The translations under genes and the position numbers were made by a program. Of a stretch of 64,000 bases of DNA, positions 34,320 to 46,288 are shown piece after piece. Within the stretch, counting starts at the first letter, position 1; each line of letters opens with the position of its first letter. Source of the DNA: Vespula vulgaris (Eukaryota > Arthropoda > Insecta > Hymenoptera > Vespidae); the NCBI RefSeq assembly GCF_905475345.1, contig NC_066589.1:681001-745000 (forward strand), in the 5' to 3' direction. Below the pieces are notes generated by a model. It saw nothing but the letters and a program-made list of their open reading frames with translations. It was not told the DNA's origin and made no database searches.

Positions 34320-36405
34320 TTCTAATATTGGACGACACAAAATGTGATTTCATTTATATTCGATTTTTCAAAATCTCTTTCTCTCGTTCTTCTTCTCTCT
34401 TTCTCTATCTCTCTCACTCTATATATATATATATATTTTCTCTTTTTTGAGTACAACTGATTCTCATTTAAGTTTCTTGTCCTATTGTTCTAAATAGTCA
34501 GATATAATTAATCCGTCATTTTTATATATAAATATTATATTTTAAAATGACCTCTTCACCTGTACTCAGTATTTCACCCACGTATTTCTCTCTCTCTCTC
34601 TCTCTCTCTCTTTTTTGAGTACAACGCGTTCTCACGTAAATTTCTTTCTCTATTGTTTTAAATAGTTAAATAAAACTTATACATCATTTTTGTATACAAG
34701 TATTGAACTACAAAATGTTCTGTTCACCTATATTCAGTTTCGCCCACGTATTTCTTTCTTTGTTTCTTTTTTACTCTCGAATGTAACAGGTTCACTCGTA
34801 AATTTCTCGCCCTATTGTTCTAAATAACTGGATAAAAATTCTTTCGTTGTTTCCGCATGTAAAAATTGAATCTCGAAATATCCAGTTTACCTATATTCAC
34901 TTCCGCCCACGTATTTCTCTCTCTCTCTCTCTCTTTCTCTTTCTCTTTCTCTTTCTCTCTTTCAGTCAAGAATATAACAGGTTCTCTCGTAAGTATCTCA
35001 CTCTGCCGTTTTAAATAGCTAGATAAAATTCATTCATCATTTTTGCATGTAAGTATCTCAACCTAAACAGACTTGTTCACCTGTATTCAGTTCCGCCCAT
35101 GCATTTCACTATCTCTCTCTCTCTTTCTTTCCCTTTATCTTTATCTCTTCTTCTCTCTTTTAAATACAACAGGTTCTCATTTAAATTTCTCTCCTTATTA
35201 TTCTAAATAGCTGAATAAAATGAATTCATCATTTTTGTATAGAAATATTGAACCCCAAAATGTCCCGTTCATTCGTATTCAATTTCGTCAATGTACTTCT
35301 CTCTCTTTCTCTCTCTTTCACTTTTGAATGTAATAAGTTCACTCGTAAGTTTCTTCTTCTATTGTTCTAAATAGCTAGAAAAAAGTTTATTCATTATTTT
35401 CGCATGTAAAGATTGAATCTTGAAATATTCAGATTACCTATATTCGCTTCCGTTTACATATTTCTTTCTCTCTTTCTCTCTCTATCTCTCTCTCTCTTAC
35501 TTTGGAACACAACAGACTCTCGCTTATATTTCTCACTCTATTGTTCTAAATAGTTAGATAAAATTAATTCTTCATTTATCTATGTAAGTATTGATGCTTA
35601 AAATGTTCTGTTTACTTGTATTCACTTCTACTCATATATCTCTCTCTTCTCTCTCTCTCTCTCTCTCTCTTTTTCTATTTTGAGTACAACAGTTTCTCAC
35701 TTAAGTTATTCCTTCTATTGTTCTAAATAGCTAGATAAAATTAATTCTTCATTTATGTATATAAGTATCGAATCTCGAAATGTTCTGTACATTTATATTC
35801 CACTTATCTCTCTCTCTCTCTCCCTCTCTCTATCTCTCTTTTTCTCTCTCTTCATCTTCTTTAGAGTACAACAGATTGTAATTTAACTTTTTCATTTTGT
35901 TGTTTTAAATATTTAAAATAAAATTAATTAAAAACTTTTTATATAAATATCGAATCTCAAAACATCCTGTTCATCTATATTCTGTTTTATCTATTTCTCT
36001 CTCTTCTTCTTTTGAATACAACTGATTCTCTTTCAACTTAAATTTCTCATTCTATAATTTTAAACAATTATATAAAATAATTCTTCATTTATGTATATAA
36101 ATATTGAATCTCAAAATGTCCTATTCACCTACACTCAACTTCGCCTACATATTTCTCTGTCTCTATCTCTCTCTCTCTCTCTTAATCTCGAGTCTAACAG
36201 TTTCTCTCGTAAGTTTCTTGCTTTATTGTTGTAAATAGATAGAAAAAATTCATTCATCATTTTCGCATGTAAGAATTGAATCTCGAAATATCTAGTTTAT
36301 CTATATTTACTTCCGCCCACTTACCTATCTCTCTCTCTCTCTCTCTCTTTCTCAGTCTCGAATATAACAGGTTCTCTCGTAAGTTTCTCACACTGCCGTT
36401 CCAAA
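34320..36405. repeat. Satellite array, about 12 units of ~174 bp
   Basis: Degenerate units recur in tandem. Each holds (plus strand) a GAGTACAACAG(G/A)TTCTC-type segment, CTATTGTTCTAAATAGCTAG, AAATTAATTCATCATTTTTG, GTAAGTATTGAATCTCAAAATG, TGTTCACCTATATTCAGTTTCGCCC-type sequence, CACGTATTTCTC and a CT tract of variable length. The ATTGTTCTAAATAG anchor falls near 34484, 34652, 34814, 35003, 35196, 35361, 35540, 35717, 35900, 36056, 36225 and 36394, a mean period of ~174 bases. The right edge is abrupt after CCAAATAGACG at ~36405; the left edge is a partial unit. It lies between spz and the receptor kinase, on the spz promoter side. Confidence 0.9.
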
Positions 36406-38645
36406 TAGACGTCCTACACAAAGTGCTATACTAAAGTTATAACAGTTGCCTTATCGAGCCTATTCACGATTAACATTTCGCAGTGTAGATGGATCTTATA
36501 GACTAATACGATAAGTTTACATCTATTATACGTCGTGAAATCGCCATAAAATAGGAAACTATGTTTCTCCACGAAGCCATTTTTCATCCCGTTCTACGCG
36601 TTTGTAATCGACGTTGACCCAGTAAGCATCCGTGCAAGACAAGAAGGAAGGAGATGTAAAAAAAAAAAAAAATGAAAAAAGAAGGACGCGCAGAGGTCGA
36701 CAACGATTTCACTGAAATCATTTTCATGATCGTCATTCGAACGAATCCTTCTTTCTTTTTTTTTCTTGTCTCTTCTTTTCTTTTCTTTTTTTTTTTTTAT
36801 TTATCCCGTTATTGCCATTTTTAAGCAGCAAGTAGTTTCGATCTTTCTCTTTTAATAGCCGAGAAAGAGAGAGGAAGTATGCAGATGACGTTAATGAACC
36901 TTTCTCCTGAGAGGGAACTCGGTATTCCGGCATAAACGAACGTTCTATTACTTTTCCTCGTTCTACCGGCTTCCTCGGATCAAGGCCACGGTAAAGGTTG
37001 TTCCACTTTATCGAGATAAAAGTCGACCGAGACAAGTGCAAATCCGTTCAAGGGGACGTTCAACCACCCTTTTGCAATTTGTTACCTTTGCTGAGTTAAT
37101 CGATTCGACGACTGGAAAATTGTTACTATTTAAAGTCTCGTTTCGTCACGGCACGATTTCGTTTCGCTTCCGTGATTATTTCCTTCAGAAAAAGGTAAAT
37201 AATATTATTTCTTGTTTAAGAACATCGATCCTGAGAAAATGTTTATATATCGTAAACGATACGTTCCACGGCTAATTAATTTTATCATATTAATTCTATC
37301 GATTATTGTAATATATTTTCTTCCTTCTCTTTTCTTTTTTTTCTTTTCTTACTTTTTCTTTCTCTTCTGTCTTTTGCAATATCAAAATAAATTCCTTACC
37401 AAAATTATGAGCGAACGTATTTTCATCTCAGCTACAAAATTTTTAATCTTTCTCTCTTTCGGAAGATCGATCTATAGAAATCGATGATTTTCTCACTCGA
37501 TATACACACGCGATGATCACTAGGTAGAGCTATGATCGTTCCTTATAATTTATCAATTTATCGTGTAATTCGCGAACGCGAATCTTTGTACACCTGTTTC
37601 CTATCGAGGTCAAAATTCAACCGACTTCGTCGAATGGTTTACTACTGATCTCTTCTTCCAACGGCGCGAAACTCGCGAGCTCGGACTTTCAGTCTCTTGA
37701 TAGCAGATGGTAGAGGTGGTGGTGATGGTAGTGGAAGTGTAACCTAGGGGAGGTGGATCAGAAAGAGAAAGAAAAAGGAAAAGAAGAAGAAGAAGAAGAA
37801 GAAAAAGAAGAAGATTCGTTCCCCTCTATGTCGTGTCTACGCGGGAGCCACGTTAACACTTTTTCTCGTAACATAAACATTCTCAAGCGCGCCAAACTTT
37901 TAACACTCGATATCGTTTACTCATATACGATTGCTTTTATAATCCTTGTTCTTTTTCCTTTTTTTTTCGTTTCTTCTCGAAAATAAAAGAAAGATGTTGT
38001 TTTTTGTCTTTCTACAAACACGATCGCACAAATAGATAGATATTTGACCGTATTTTGAACTTTTTCGTCGCAATGAAACTTCACGAAAAAAGTTTACGCT
38101 CGTTTTCGCCTTGTCATCCTTGTTTATTTAACTTCTTCGTTGGACTAAATTTTATGAGAGAAAAAAATAAAAAAAAAAAGAAGGAAAAAAATTGAAAAGA
38201 AGAAAACAAAAAGGAAAATGAAGAACGAGAAAGAAGTACGACGCTCGTTTTCGCTTCGATCGTTCATAAAATTCATGCTCGTTGTTTGCAATGAACCAGA
38301 TGGAAGATGTTATATTTAAGGTCGTTCCATTACGAATTGATAATTTTGTCCAACGGAAGGAGAATCTCTCTCACAGAAAAAGATGTTTCGTTCGCTTAGC
38401 CGTGACCGAGAAAACCGGAACGTAGTACATAGTTAAGCATCGTCGAGATACGAGGCACATGCCTTGTGATGCTTCGACTGCCGAGGAAGAAGAAGAAGGA
38501 AGAAGAAGGAAGAAGTAGAAGAAGAAGAAAAAGAAGAAGTCGGCCACTCTCTTCCTGCTCCTTCCTATATCTACTCTTCATTCTCTTTGTGTGAAACAAG
38601 TCTTTTATTCTTTCTTTTAAAGAATCCTAATCGCTATCATTTTAC

Positions 38646-38695
<50 letters not shown>

Positions 38696-39281
38696 GCAGT
38701 AGTAGTAGTAGTAATAGTAATAGTAGTAGTAGTATTATTATTATTATTTATATTTTTCATAAGGATTTTTATATTAATAAGATTCTTTAAGATTAAACGT
38801 TAACAAAAAATAAAAAAAGGAAAAAAAAGAAAAAAGTTCTTTAAAATTAGTCGCTATAAAAAATAAAAAGAAATAAAAGATAAAATATTTCAGTCGAGTC
38901 CGGGTTGATGAACTTTCTTCATAATAGATCTCTTTACTCTCGAGATTCGTTTCGCGACTGGCCGGAGGTCGTCTCTTTAGCAGGTGCACGATGAAGCGGA
39001 GGGTGAAAGCGCCTTGTACTTACCAGTACCTTTACAAGATAAAACATGAGTGAGACTTTAAATACGATGATTCTCGTTTCTGACAGTCTTTGATAATTAA
39101 CATCTACCACTCTCGAAAATATCGACAAACTTGTCTTTAATAACACTCGATTGGAAAATGTATTATTAAAAAATTGTCAAAGTGTTTATATGTAAGTAAC
39201 TACTTATCTATTACTCGAACGTAGTAGGATAAGTAAACTTTAAACTTTCTTGTTGTTTCGTCTGACAGTCGTTTTCTAATT

Positions 39282-39314
<33 letters not shown>

Positions 39315-39691
39315 TTCTCTTTTTCTCTCTTATCGGATAATCTATGCTTTTCTTAAACCATATACTAGAAACGAATCGAGTGAAAGTTATCTCGAAGTGA
39401 AGCACGATACCGTACGATACAATATCTTTTATCGATGATTTTTTAAAGAATATTTAGAGAACATTTCCAATGTCGCTTTCGTTTGAATTGCTTGGATTTA
39501 TATCGTTGAAAAATGTCTGATAGTTTTAGTTAAAACCGTTTCTCCGACTAAAATATGTAGGTCAGTGTTCTCCGGTAATTTCGAGTTTGGGTCAGAAGAC
39601 TTTGTCCGACCAACTTGGTCGTTTAGAAAGAAAGGAAGATGAAAGATAGCTTAACGATGAATAAGACTTTTTAAGAATCTCTCTCTTTTTC

Positions 39692-39726
<35 letters not shown>

Positions 39727-40726
39727 TTATCTCTGTCTCTTTCTTTGAGATATTTTTCGGATATACGCAACAGAGATCGAAGGAAAGTAGGACAGAACCA
39801 GAAGATCTGGTTTTCGAGTTAGACGTCATTCTTCTTTTAGGATTAGAAAGGACCGCAAATAGCTAGTCGTCTTTTATTATCATACGTATATACATCTAGT
39901 GTATGTATACATATACATATACGTATAATAGGTGTACATACAAATATGCTATATAATCGAGCTGCATCCTGCACCATCTGTGCCGACGACGAAAGACTTT
40001 CTCTGTCTCTTGTTTTTCTTTTTTTTTCTTTTTCTTTCCTCCTTTTCTTCTTCTTCTTCTTTTCATTTCATTTCTTTCTTTTCTTTTTCATTTTTTTTAT
40101 CCCTCCTTTTCTTCTCTTTATTCTCTTTCTCCAAAGAAAATCTCAATCATCGCTTGCTTGAAATTGAACGTGTAACACGTGCGACTCAGTCCATTTTAAT
40201 AGGCTTTCACTATTATTTTTTATTAAAATCGTTCCGTAAACATCGAGAGATATAACTTTCCTATATGTGTTATTATTTCAAGATAGATCTAATAGAAATA
40301 ATTCGATGATATTTCTAATATTTCTTTCTTTCTTTCTCGTCACTGCGGAAGAGTTATCCAACAAAGTTAGCATCTTCGTACATTGCTCCCTTCTCCCTCT
40401 CGTCGGATCCCTAACTCCCTTCTTCACATTTTCCATAACCTCGAGCCATAAAGGAGCCTCCCTACGTTTTATGGTTATTTCAAGATTTCAGGAATGCGAT
40501 CCAATTTACGATAACGATCCTTGTCCAACACATGGCTGTGCGTACGGATCATCCACTTTGCTTCTTTTCCCTTCGAACGTAAGGGGAGATGAAAGGAGGT
40601 AAGAGGAAATCTCGAACATTGCGGGAGACGATAGAAGAAGATGTACAATTCGCAATATCCAAGCAATGCGACGACGACAACAACAAGAATGATTGGAGGC
40701 TTGAAAAAAAATATTACATGTACGTG

Positions 40727-40762
<36 letters not shown>

Positions 40763-41205
40763 CTCTATCGACTCGTTTATTCTTCGTAGCTTTCCATTTA
40801 ATTTTTCTTTTTTTTTTCTTTTTTTATTCTACACTTGCATATCCCTCGTTCATGCAGAAAGCGTGGGAAGAAAGTAAAAGTAAAACGTCGTTCATTTTCC
40901 AATCTTCCATGCAAACGCACAATGACTACGTCGGTGGTCCTTCATAATAAGATTTATCTTTCGATTGAATTTTCGAACTTTTTCTTTTTTTCCTTTTCTT
41001 CTTCTTCTTCTTTTTCTTCTTTCTCTTTACTCCTTTATTTGTATTCTTATTCCTTTTTTCTTGTTCCTTTTCCTTTCGTTTTTCTTTTTTTTTTTTAATT
41101 TTTCCTTTTTTCTCTCCCCCTCCCCCTCTCCCACGCCTCAAAGAAATATGTAACAACGTGAAGAGATTACTAAAATAAATATAAAAATTCCGAAATGGAG
41201 CTTAC
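36406..41205. other. Long intergenic region, no secure gene
   Basis: Contents: poly-T/A and GA-rich low complexity; a GC-richer block at 36860-37150 with an open minus frame lacking a start; GAA/AAG tracts at 37780-37815 and 38485-38540; an ATT/AGT triplet array (38646-38750); a minus-strand ATG exon-like segment at 39048-39025 (MFYLVKVL then GTAAGT) with no identified partner; CT runs at 39690-39725 and 40731-40760. At 40475-40570 both strands are open: a minus frame (GKEAKWMIRTHSHVLDK..., stop at 40475) could be the last exon for the exon at 41206-41376, while the plus strand shows a TTTCAG acceptor and a Cys-containing frame. Neither can be settled by eye. Confidence 0.4.
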
Positions 41206-41376
41206 CGTGCACTCGAAGTACGAGGAGTTTCCAGTTCCTCCTTCCACTTGTATTCTCAGGATTCGAGACTCGTTCGCGAGTCTACATGAATCAAAGACGA
41301 GGCCGCAGTAAGACTCTTTGGCAAGATATCGAATCTGCGACGTGGGAGCGATAAATAATGGATTCGCAACACTGTA
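41206..41376 (-). CDS. Orphan exon, 57 codons, secreted-type cysteine-containing segment
   Basis: The segment is open in one frame only, from acceptor CTTCCTTAG (ending at 41377) to donor GTAAGC, phase 0 at both ends. It encodes YSVANPLFIAPTSQIRY..., YCGLVFDSCRLANESRIL and ...NSSYFECT: three cysteines and two N-glycosylation sequons (NES, NSS), which look extracellular. GC content is well above its surroundings. Upstream in the same frame, with no intron, is ATG plus a hydrophobic stretch (MSSLYFIFLP) ended by the TAG of the putative acceptor. A minus-strand TATAAAAT lies near 41670. The next exon may be 40570-40475. I do not recognise the domain, and the rest of the gene is not established. 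Confidence 0.4.
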
Positions 41377-41470
41377 CTAAGGAAGAAAAATAAAATATAA
41401 AGAACTCATGCGTACGGTGAGTGAGTATAAACGTACTGGCAAACTTGCAGAAATAAGATGAGAAAAAGAA

Positions 41471-41531
<61 letters not shown>
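41471..41531. repeat. AG dinucleotide microsatellite
   Basis: A nearly uninterrupted AG run of about 25-30 units, followed by CGTA repeats (41546-41572). It lies just upstream of the orphan exon on the minus strand, so it could fall within that gene's 5' UTR. Confidence 0.9.
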
Positions 41532-41534
<3 letters not shown>

Positions 41535-41921
41535 TATTATACATACGTACGTACGTAGGTACATACGTAGGTAATAAAGCTAAGCCTTTGAGCCAAACGT
41601 GAAAGCTGACTTCGTCGTTACTTTGAAACTTAATCTTTGGATTCGTTCGAGAACGTTGCGCTCGTATTTTATAAATCTTGGAGATCGTAAAGTCGAACAC
41701 AATTCGTTGCTAATTTTCTTGAATCATTTGTTTCGTTAATACCGTTTACTCTCTTTCTCTAAAACTACGTTAAAGCACGTAATCGATGTTATACCTACTT
41801 TTACAATGAACTGTTCCATAATTAACTTAATAAGAGATTTCATAATCATTGAAAAATCTTAATTATATACTTTAGAGAAACGTTAATTAAAACGTTAACT
41901 CGACTGTTAATTGCATAACTC

Positions 41922-41959
41922 CTTTCCATGGTAACCATGGATACTTACAGTATATAAAG
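41922..41959 (+). promoter_or_regulatory. Two overlapping X-box (RFX) motifs next to a TATA box
   Basis: CCATGGTAACCATGG (41926-41940) creates two overlapping X-box-like sites: GTAACCATGGATAC (41931-41944), and GTTACCATGGAAAG on the other strand (41935-41922). Both fit the RFX pattern GTTNCCATGGNRAC with few mismatches. Seven bases further on is TATATAAAG (41951-41959) on the plus strand. Immediately downstream, ATGCAATTATTAGTG at 41969 opens a short hydrophobic frame, and a GTAAGC donor lies near 42067. Read together this resembles a small plus-strand promoter about 300 bases before the hairpin at 42262; it is inferred from motifs only. Confidence 0.35.
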
Positions 41960-42261
41960 TTACATTTCATGCAATTATTAGTGAACATAATCTATTTTTT
42001 TTTTACAAGGTCAATTTTGTATATCGAGAAATTTAAGTGTCTTCAGGAAATAAGTGTTTTTTTAAAGGTAAGCTTGAAACGTAAATCATTTTTGTTTATG
42101 GGAAAGAGACAAGGTAGAAACAACAAACGCAATAACATTGTTTATTTATGATTCGACGAACGTTTTCAAGGTTTCACTTAATTTTTTTAATCGTAATTGT
42201 TATAACTTTTCAAACGAAATTTTATTTTACTCAAAAGAAAGAAAAGTAACTGTTCTCAAAT

Positions 42262-42626
42262 CTTTACTTTCTATGATATTTAAATTTGTCTAGACAAAAA
42301 AAGAGGTGTGAAAATTAAAAATATAAGAGAGAACAGGTATTCCTTCTTAGAAAAATATTATTTTAATAAATATTCAAAAAGGACGACTCTTACCTTACTA
42401 AATCAAAAAGAACAGGATAGAATAAGTTAAAACAGGCCAAGCAGCTGGTAACTGACAAGTAACTATTATCCTGTTCTGCGTATCGAAAGTGAGGACAGTC
42501 GTTTCGAATATTTATTAAAGTAATAATTTTCTAAAAAATAATTCTCGTTTCTCTCTTATATCTTTACTTGGCTTAATCTTCTTTTCTTTTTGTCTAAACA
42601 ATGTTAAACATCGTAGAAAGTGAAAG
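42262..42626. repeat. Long imperfect inverted repeat (hairpin), arms ~158 bp, loop ~47 bp
   Basis: The arms 42262-42419 and 42467-42626 are reverse complements over most of their length. Matching blocks from the loop outwards: GAACAGGATA with TATCCTGTTC (exact); TTTAATAAATATTC with GAATATTTATTAAA; ATATAAGAGAGAA with TTCTCTCTTATAT; and TAGACAAAAA with TTTTTGTCTA, then ACTTTCTATGAT with ATCGTAGAAAGT. The loop includes GGCCAAGCAGCTGG. No protein is encoded. It could be a MITE-like mobile element, an snap-back duplication or a transcribed hairpin RNA; the sequence alone does not decide. Confidence 0.8.
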
Positions 42627-43297
42627 TTAGACGCTAGATAAAAAAAAAACGTTTCGAACGATAAACGTTCGTTTCTATTTTTTCTATTCTTTTTGTTTTT
42701 TGTTTTTTTTTTTTTAGATAAGATGATTAAAATAAGATGCCGCTAAAAAAATTATACTTTGCTTTTTAAAGGAAAAAATAAAATCGATTTCGTAATAAAC
42801 ACTGAAAAACTTTCATTCAATCAGAAATAAACAACGCTGTAATGTATAGTCCCACAAAATAAGAAAAAAACATTTGCTCCAAACTTTTTTTTTAAAAACG
42901 TACTATTTTCGAGATGTTTAAGTGTCCGAATTTAAGAAGACAATTCACCATGCAAGTATATACGTACGTATATATAAGGAAAAAGAAAAAAAAAAAGAAG
43001 AGAACGTGTCTCAAGCGTAATATCGAGTCTTTTAAAATTCCGAAAGAGTACAAGAAGTACAAGAAGTACATAGATACGAATTTAATGTTTAATTATTTTG
43101 TCATTTCACACGGGGGCATGCTTTTAATCTCGACATATATTTCTTGCAATGGAAACGTGCCGAGCATGAGTGTTAATTGACGCAAAAGCTTGCACGGAGT
43201 GAATTAATTATAACAATCTCCAGTAAGAAAGCGTATATATATATATGTGTGTGTGTATATGTATATACATATATATACATATACATATATATATATA

Positions 43298-43328
<31 letters not shown>

Positions 43329-45142
43329 GCTTACGTGTATGTGAAGAAAGATTTACGATACACGTACGCCCACGCTAACTCGTCCCTACCCCGCGGCGGT
43401 CCACTACAATTTGTTACTTCGTCGTAATTAAATCGACGCGCGGCGGATGTGTGCCACTTTAATTAATTTAATTAAAACGTTTCCCCGGATAGAGAACTCG
43501 ATCAAGAGAGAAAGAAAGAGAGAGAGAGAGATAAGTATTTATTCGCCGTACAAATCGATTTCGATCGACATTCTCTTCTCTGAGATTTCTTCGTTTTAAA
43601 TCTTTCGATTTTTTCGAAAAACGTTTTACAAGGATCTTTATCTCTGTTTTTTTTCTTTTCTTTTATATTGCACGCGGAATAAATCAATCGGCATGATGTA
43701 GTGCAAAAAAAAAAAAAAGAAAATTATTATTGAAAGATCAATGGGTTTTGCTCGGATCAGGTAAAAGATCCAAAAGATTAAAGTCTCCGTTGAAAAATCG
43801 GATAACGTTTACTGACAAGATAAAAGACAAAAAAAAACTTCTTAATACAATCGTCGAGTCTACATACATTGTTTCTTGTATTATCTCTTTCTTTTTTGTT
43901 TATTTGTTTTTGTTATTTTTTTTTGTATCGTTTTGTCGTTTTGTTTGGAAGGAAAAAGAAATCGTAACGCAAAGATCAAGACGCAACCTCGTTTCTTTCT
44001 TTTTTCTTTTTTTTTTTTTGCTTTCAAGGTAAAAAGCGAACGTTAAACGATCGAGAAACTCGGTTTTATCAAGATTCGCAGTAACTATAATAGCAATTAT
44101 AAGATTAAAACTTAATAAAATAATCAACTGACAACTCTGGGGTACCGATCGATTTTTAACAGTCGATCTCTTTCAGACCGGCAATAAATTTTCTATATTT
44201 TTGTCGGTAAAGTGGAAAAGATAAATGAGATAAAATGAATGATAATCCGTCAACGATAATCAATCGATACCTCAAACGCGTCGAAAGACTAGAATGATTA
44301 AAAATAAACTCCCGCAACGATGTAAATCTATCTTCCTACTTATTATAATAATGACGATATCTAAAATAATTATAATGATACCATGATGAAATAGTATTGA
44401 TACAATAATTATAGAATGATAGAGAACGTAAGATAAAAATTCGTACCTTTTTTTTTTTTTGATTGGGGGTAAATACGTTAAACAAAATACATATATTTTT
44501 TTTATGTAATAACGATACGATTGTAACTTTAATAATATTTACAAGTTCGCGACAAAGAAATAAAAGTAAGGAGAAGAAACAAAAATTATGATATCGCGAA
44601 AAAGATATTATTATCTTTGTAAAAACACGATGCAGTGTTATTGTCGAGTTTGTCCTGTTTAAGATAATTAATTAGATTCTAACGAATAAATTAATATTAT
44701 AGCACATTTCGAACCTTAACTAATGGTTCCTGTGATACACATGCTTTACGATCGAGTAACAAAGAAACGATATGCTCGTTAAAGAAAAATTCTGGACGGA
44801 TGGACGTAAATCTATAATGATGATAATTTTCTCCCTTATTTCCCATTGTTCACGTTTAAATCTTTACCTGAGTACAAACGTGATTTGATTGTATCGCGCG
44901 TATGATATATATATAAAAGAAAAAGAATAATAAATTAACGAATCTTTTCTGGTTCGTCTCGACCTTCGTAAAGTTCGGCGTAAAAAATGGCAAACTTGAT
45001 TCGTTTTCTAATATAAACTTTCGATTGCTTCGATAAATCGATCTACGATATTTCTTATCCCTTTCGTTCGACATTAAAGATTATAATATCGAATAAGATC
45101 AGATTAGCAAAGAATAAGATGAGTAGTCTAATCGAGATGGCG
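42627..45142. other. Intergenic/3' flank of the receptor kinase gene
   Basis: AT-rich, with an AT/TG simple repeat (43224-43328) and an AG run near 43512-43531. A compact GC-rich island at 43365-43500 contains CCGCGGCGG and GACGCGCGGCGG, followed by clustered TTAATTAATTTAATTAAAA homeodomain-type sites; it has no coding frame and looks like a regulatory element. No gene is supported. Confidence 0.45.
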
Positions 45143-46024
45143 TCAGTCGGTGCACTCGGAAGCAAAACTCTCGAGATCGACGTAATGGCCGTTCATATTG
45201 TCCTCGAGAAGTTGTGCCAGATCCCTCCTTAGAATTTGAAATTCTGGTCTGCGGTCGGGATCAGCGTGCCAGCATCGGGATATCACCCTGAAGAGCTCGC
45301 TTCGACAGTGGGACGGTCTCTCGAGGCGATAACCGCTTTGCACGTTCCGCATGACTTCTCTTGCCGTCATATCCGGGTACGGCGTTGAGCCTAAACAACA
45401 TAAAATATTTTGTCAGTTCTGTGTTCGTCTTACGGATAAGGACTTATCCTCGAGAATTGCTTTCGAGCAACGATATAATCCGACTTGTTTATTAAAGGGT
45501 ACCTTTAACGAGATAAAGAATGATTGTGACTCGAAAGAAAATATATCGGGGTCATTCGTTAAAAAAAAAAAGAAACAAGAAAAAAATAGTGTATCTAATC
45601 GATGATATTTGGTCTAAAAAAAGAATAAATAAATAAAAAAAGAAGAACATTTTTTCAGATATATTCTCTCTGATCATGCCTTGTTAAAAGTTTCATATCT
45701 TTGATTTTTAATAACTTACCGAGCGTTACTATTTCCCACATTAAAATGCCGAAGCTCCAAACGTCGGTCTTCGTAGTGAAAAGAGAATAAATCAACGATT
45801 CCGGTGCCATCCATCTTATCGGCAATGCGTTTCTACCGTGTCTCGTTTCGATCACTTCGCCGTCTTCGTTCGCGAATCTCGACATTCCGAAATCTGCGAT
45901 CTTGCAGAGTTTGTTGTGATCAACTAAAACGTTTCTGGCTGCGAGATCCCGATGAATTATCTGAAAAAATACGGTAAAAATTTATTTCAACGAACGTACA
46001 CGTACGAGAATATAATCTCAATCT

Positions 46025-46090
<66 letters not shown>

Positions 46091-46238
46091 TTGTTGTCTC
46101 TTAATATTTAAATATTTAATACAAATAGAGACACTTGGTTGAAAAATATGAGCGAGTAAACTCTCGCTAGAATCTTCGGACCTTGTCTAACTTGTAGATG
46201 ATGCTAATGAACCAAACGACTCAATGTCAAGGTAAACA

Positions 46239-46288
<50 letters not shown>

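Noticed and set aside
36733..37041. 102-codon minus-strand frame
   Set aside because: It has no ATG at its start (opens on TTG), ends in a poly-Lys tract from A/G-rich DNA and has no clear acceptor. GC content is slightly raised, so it was noted but not called.
40267..40602. Plus-strand frame with a hydrophobic lead and ECDPIYDNDPCPTHGC segment
   Set aside because: The cysteine part has a good TTTCAG acceptor, but the same bases are open on the minus strand as a possible terminal exon of the 41206-41376 gene. Neither can be chosen from sequence alone.
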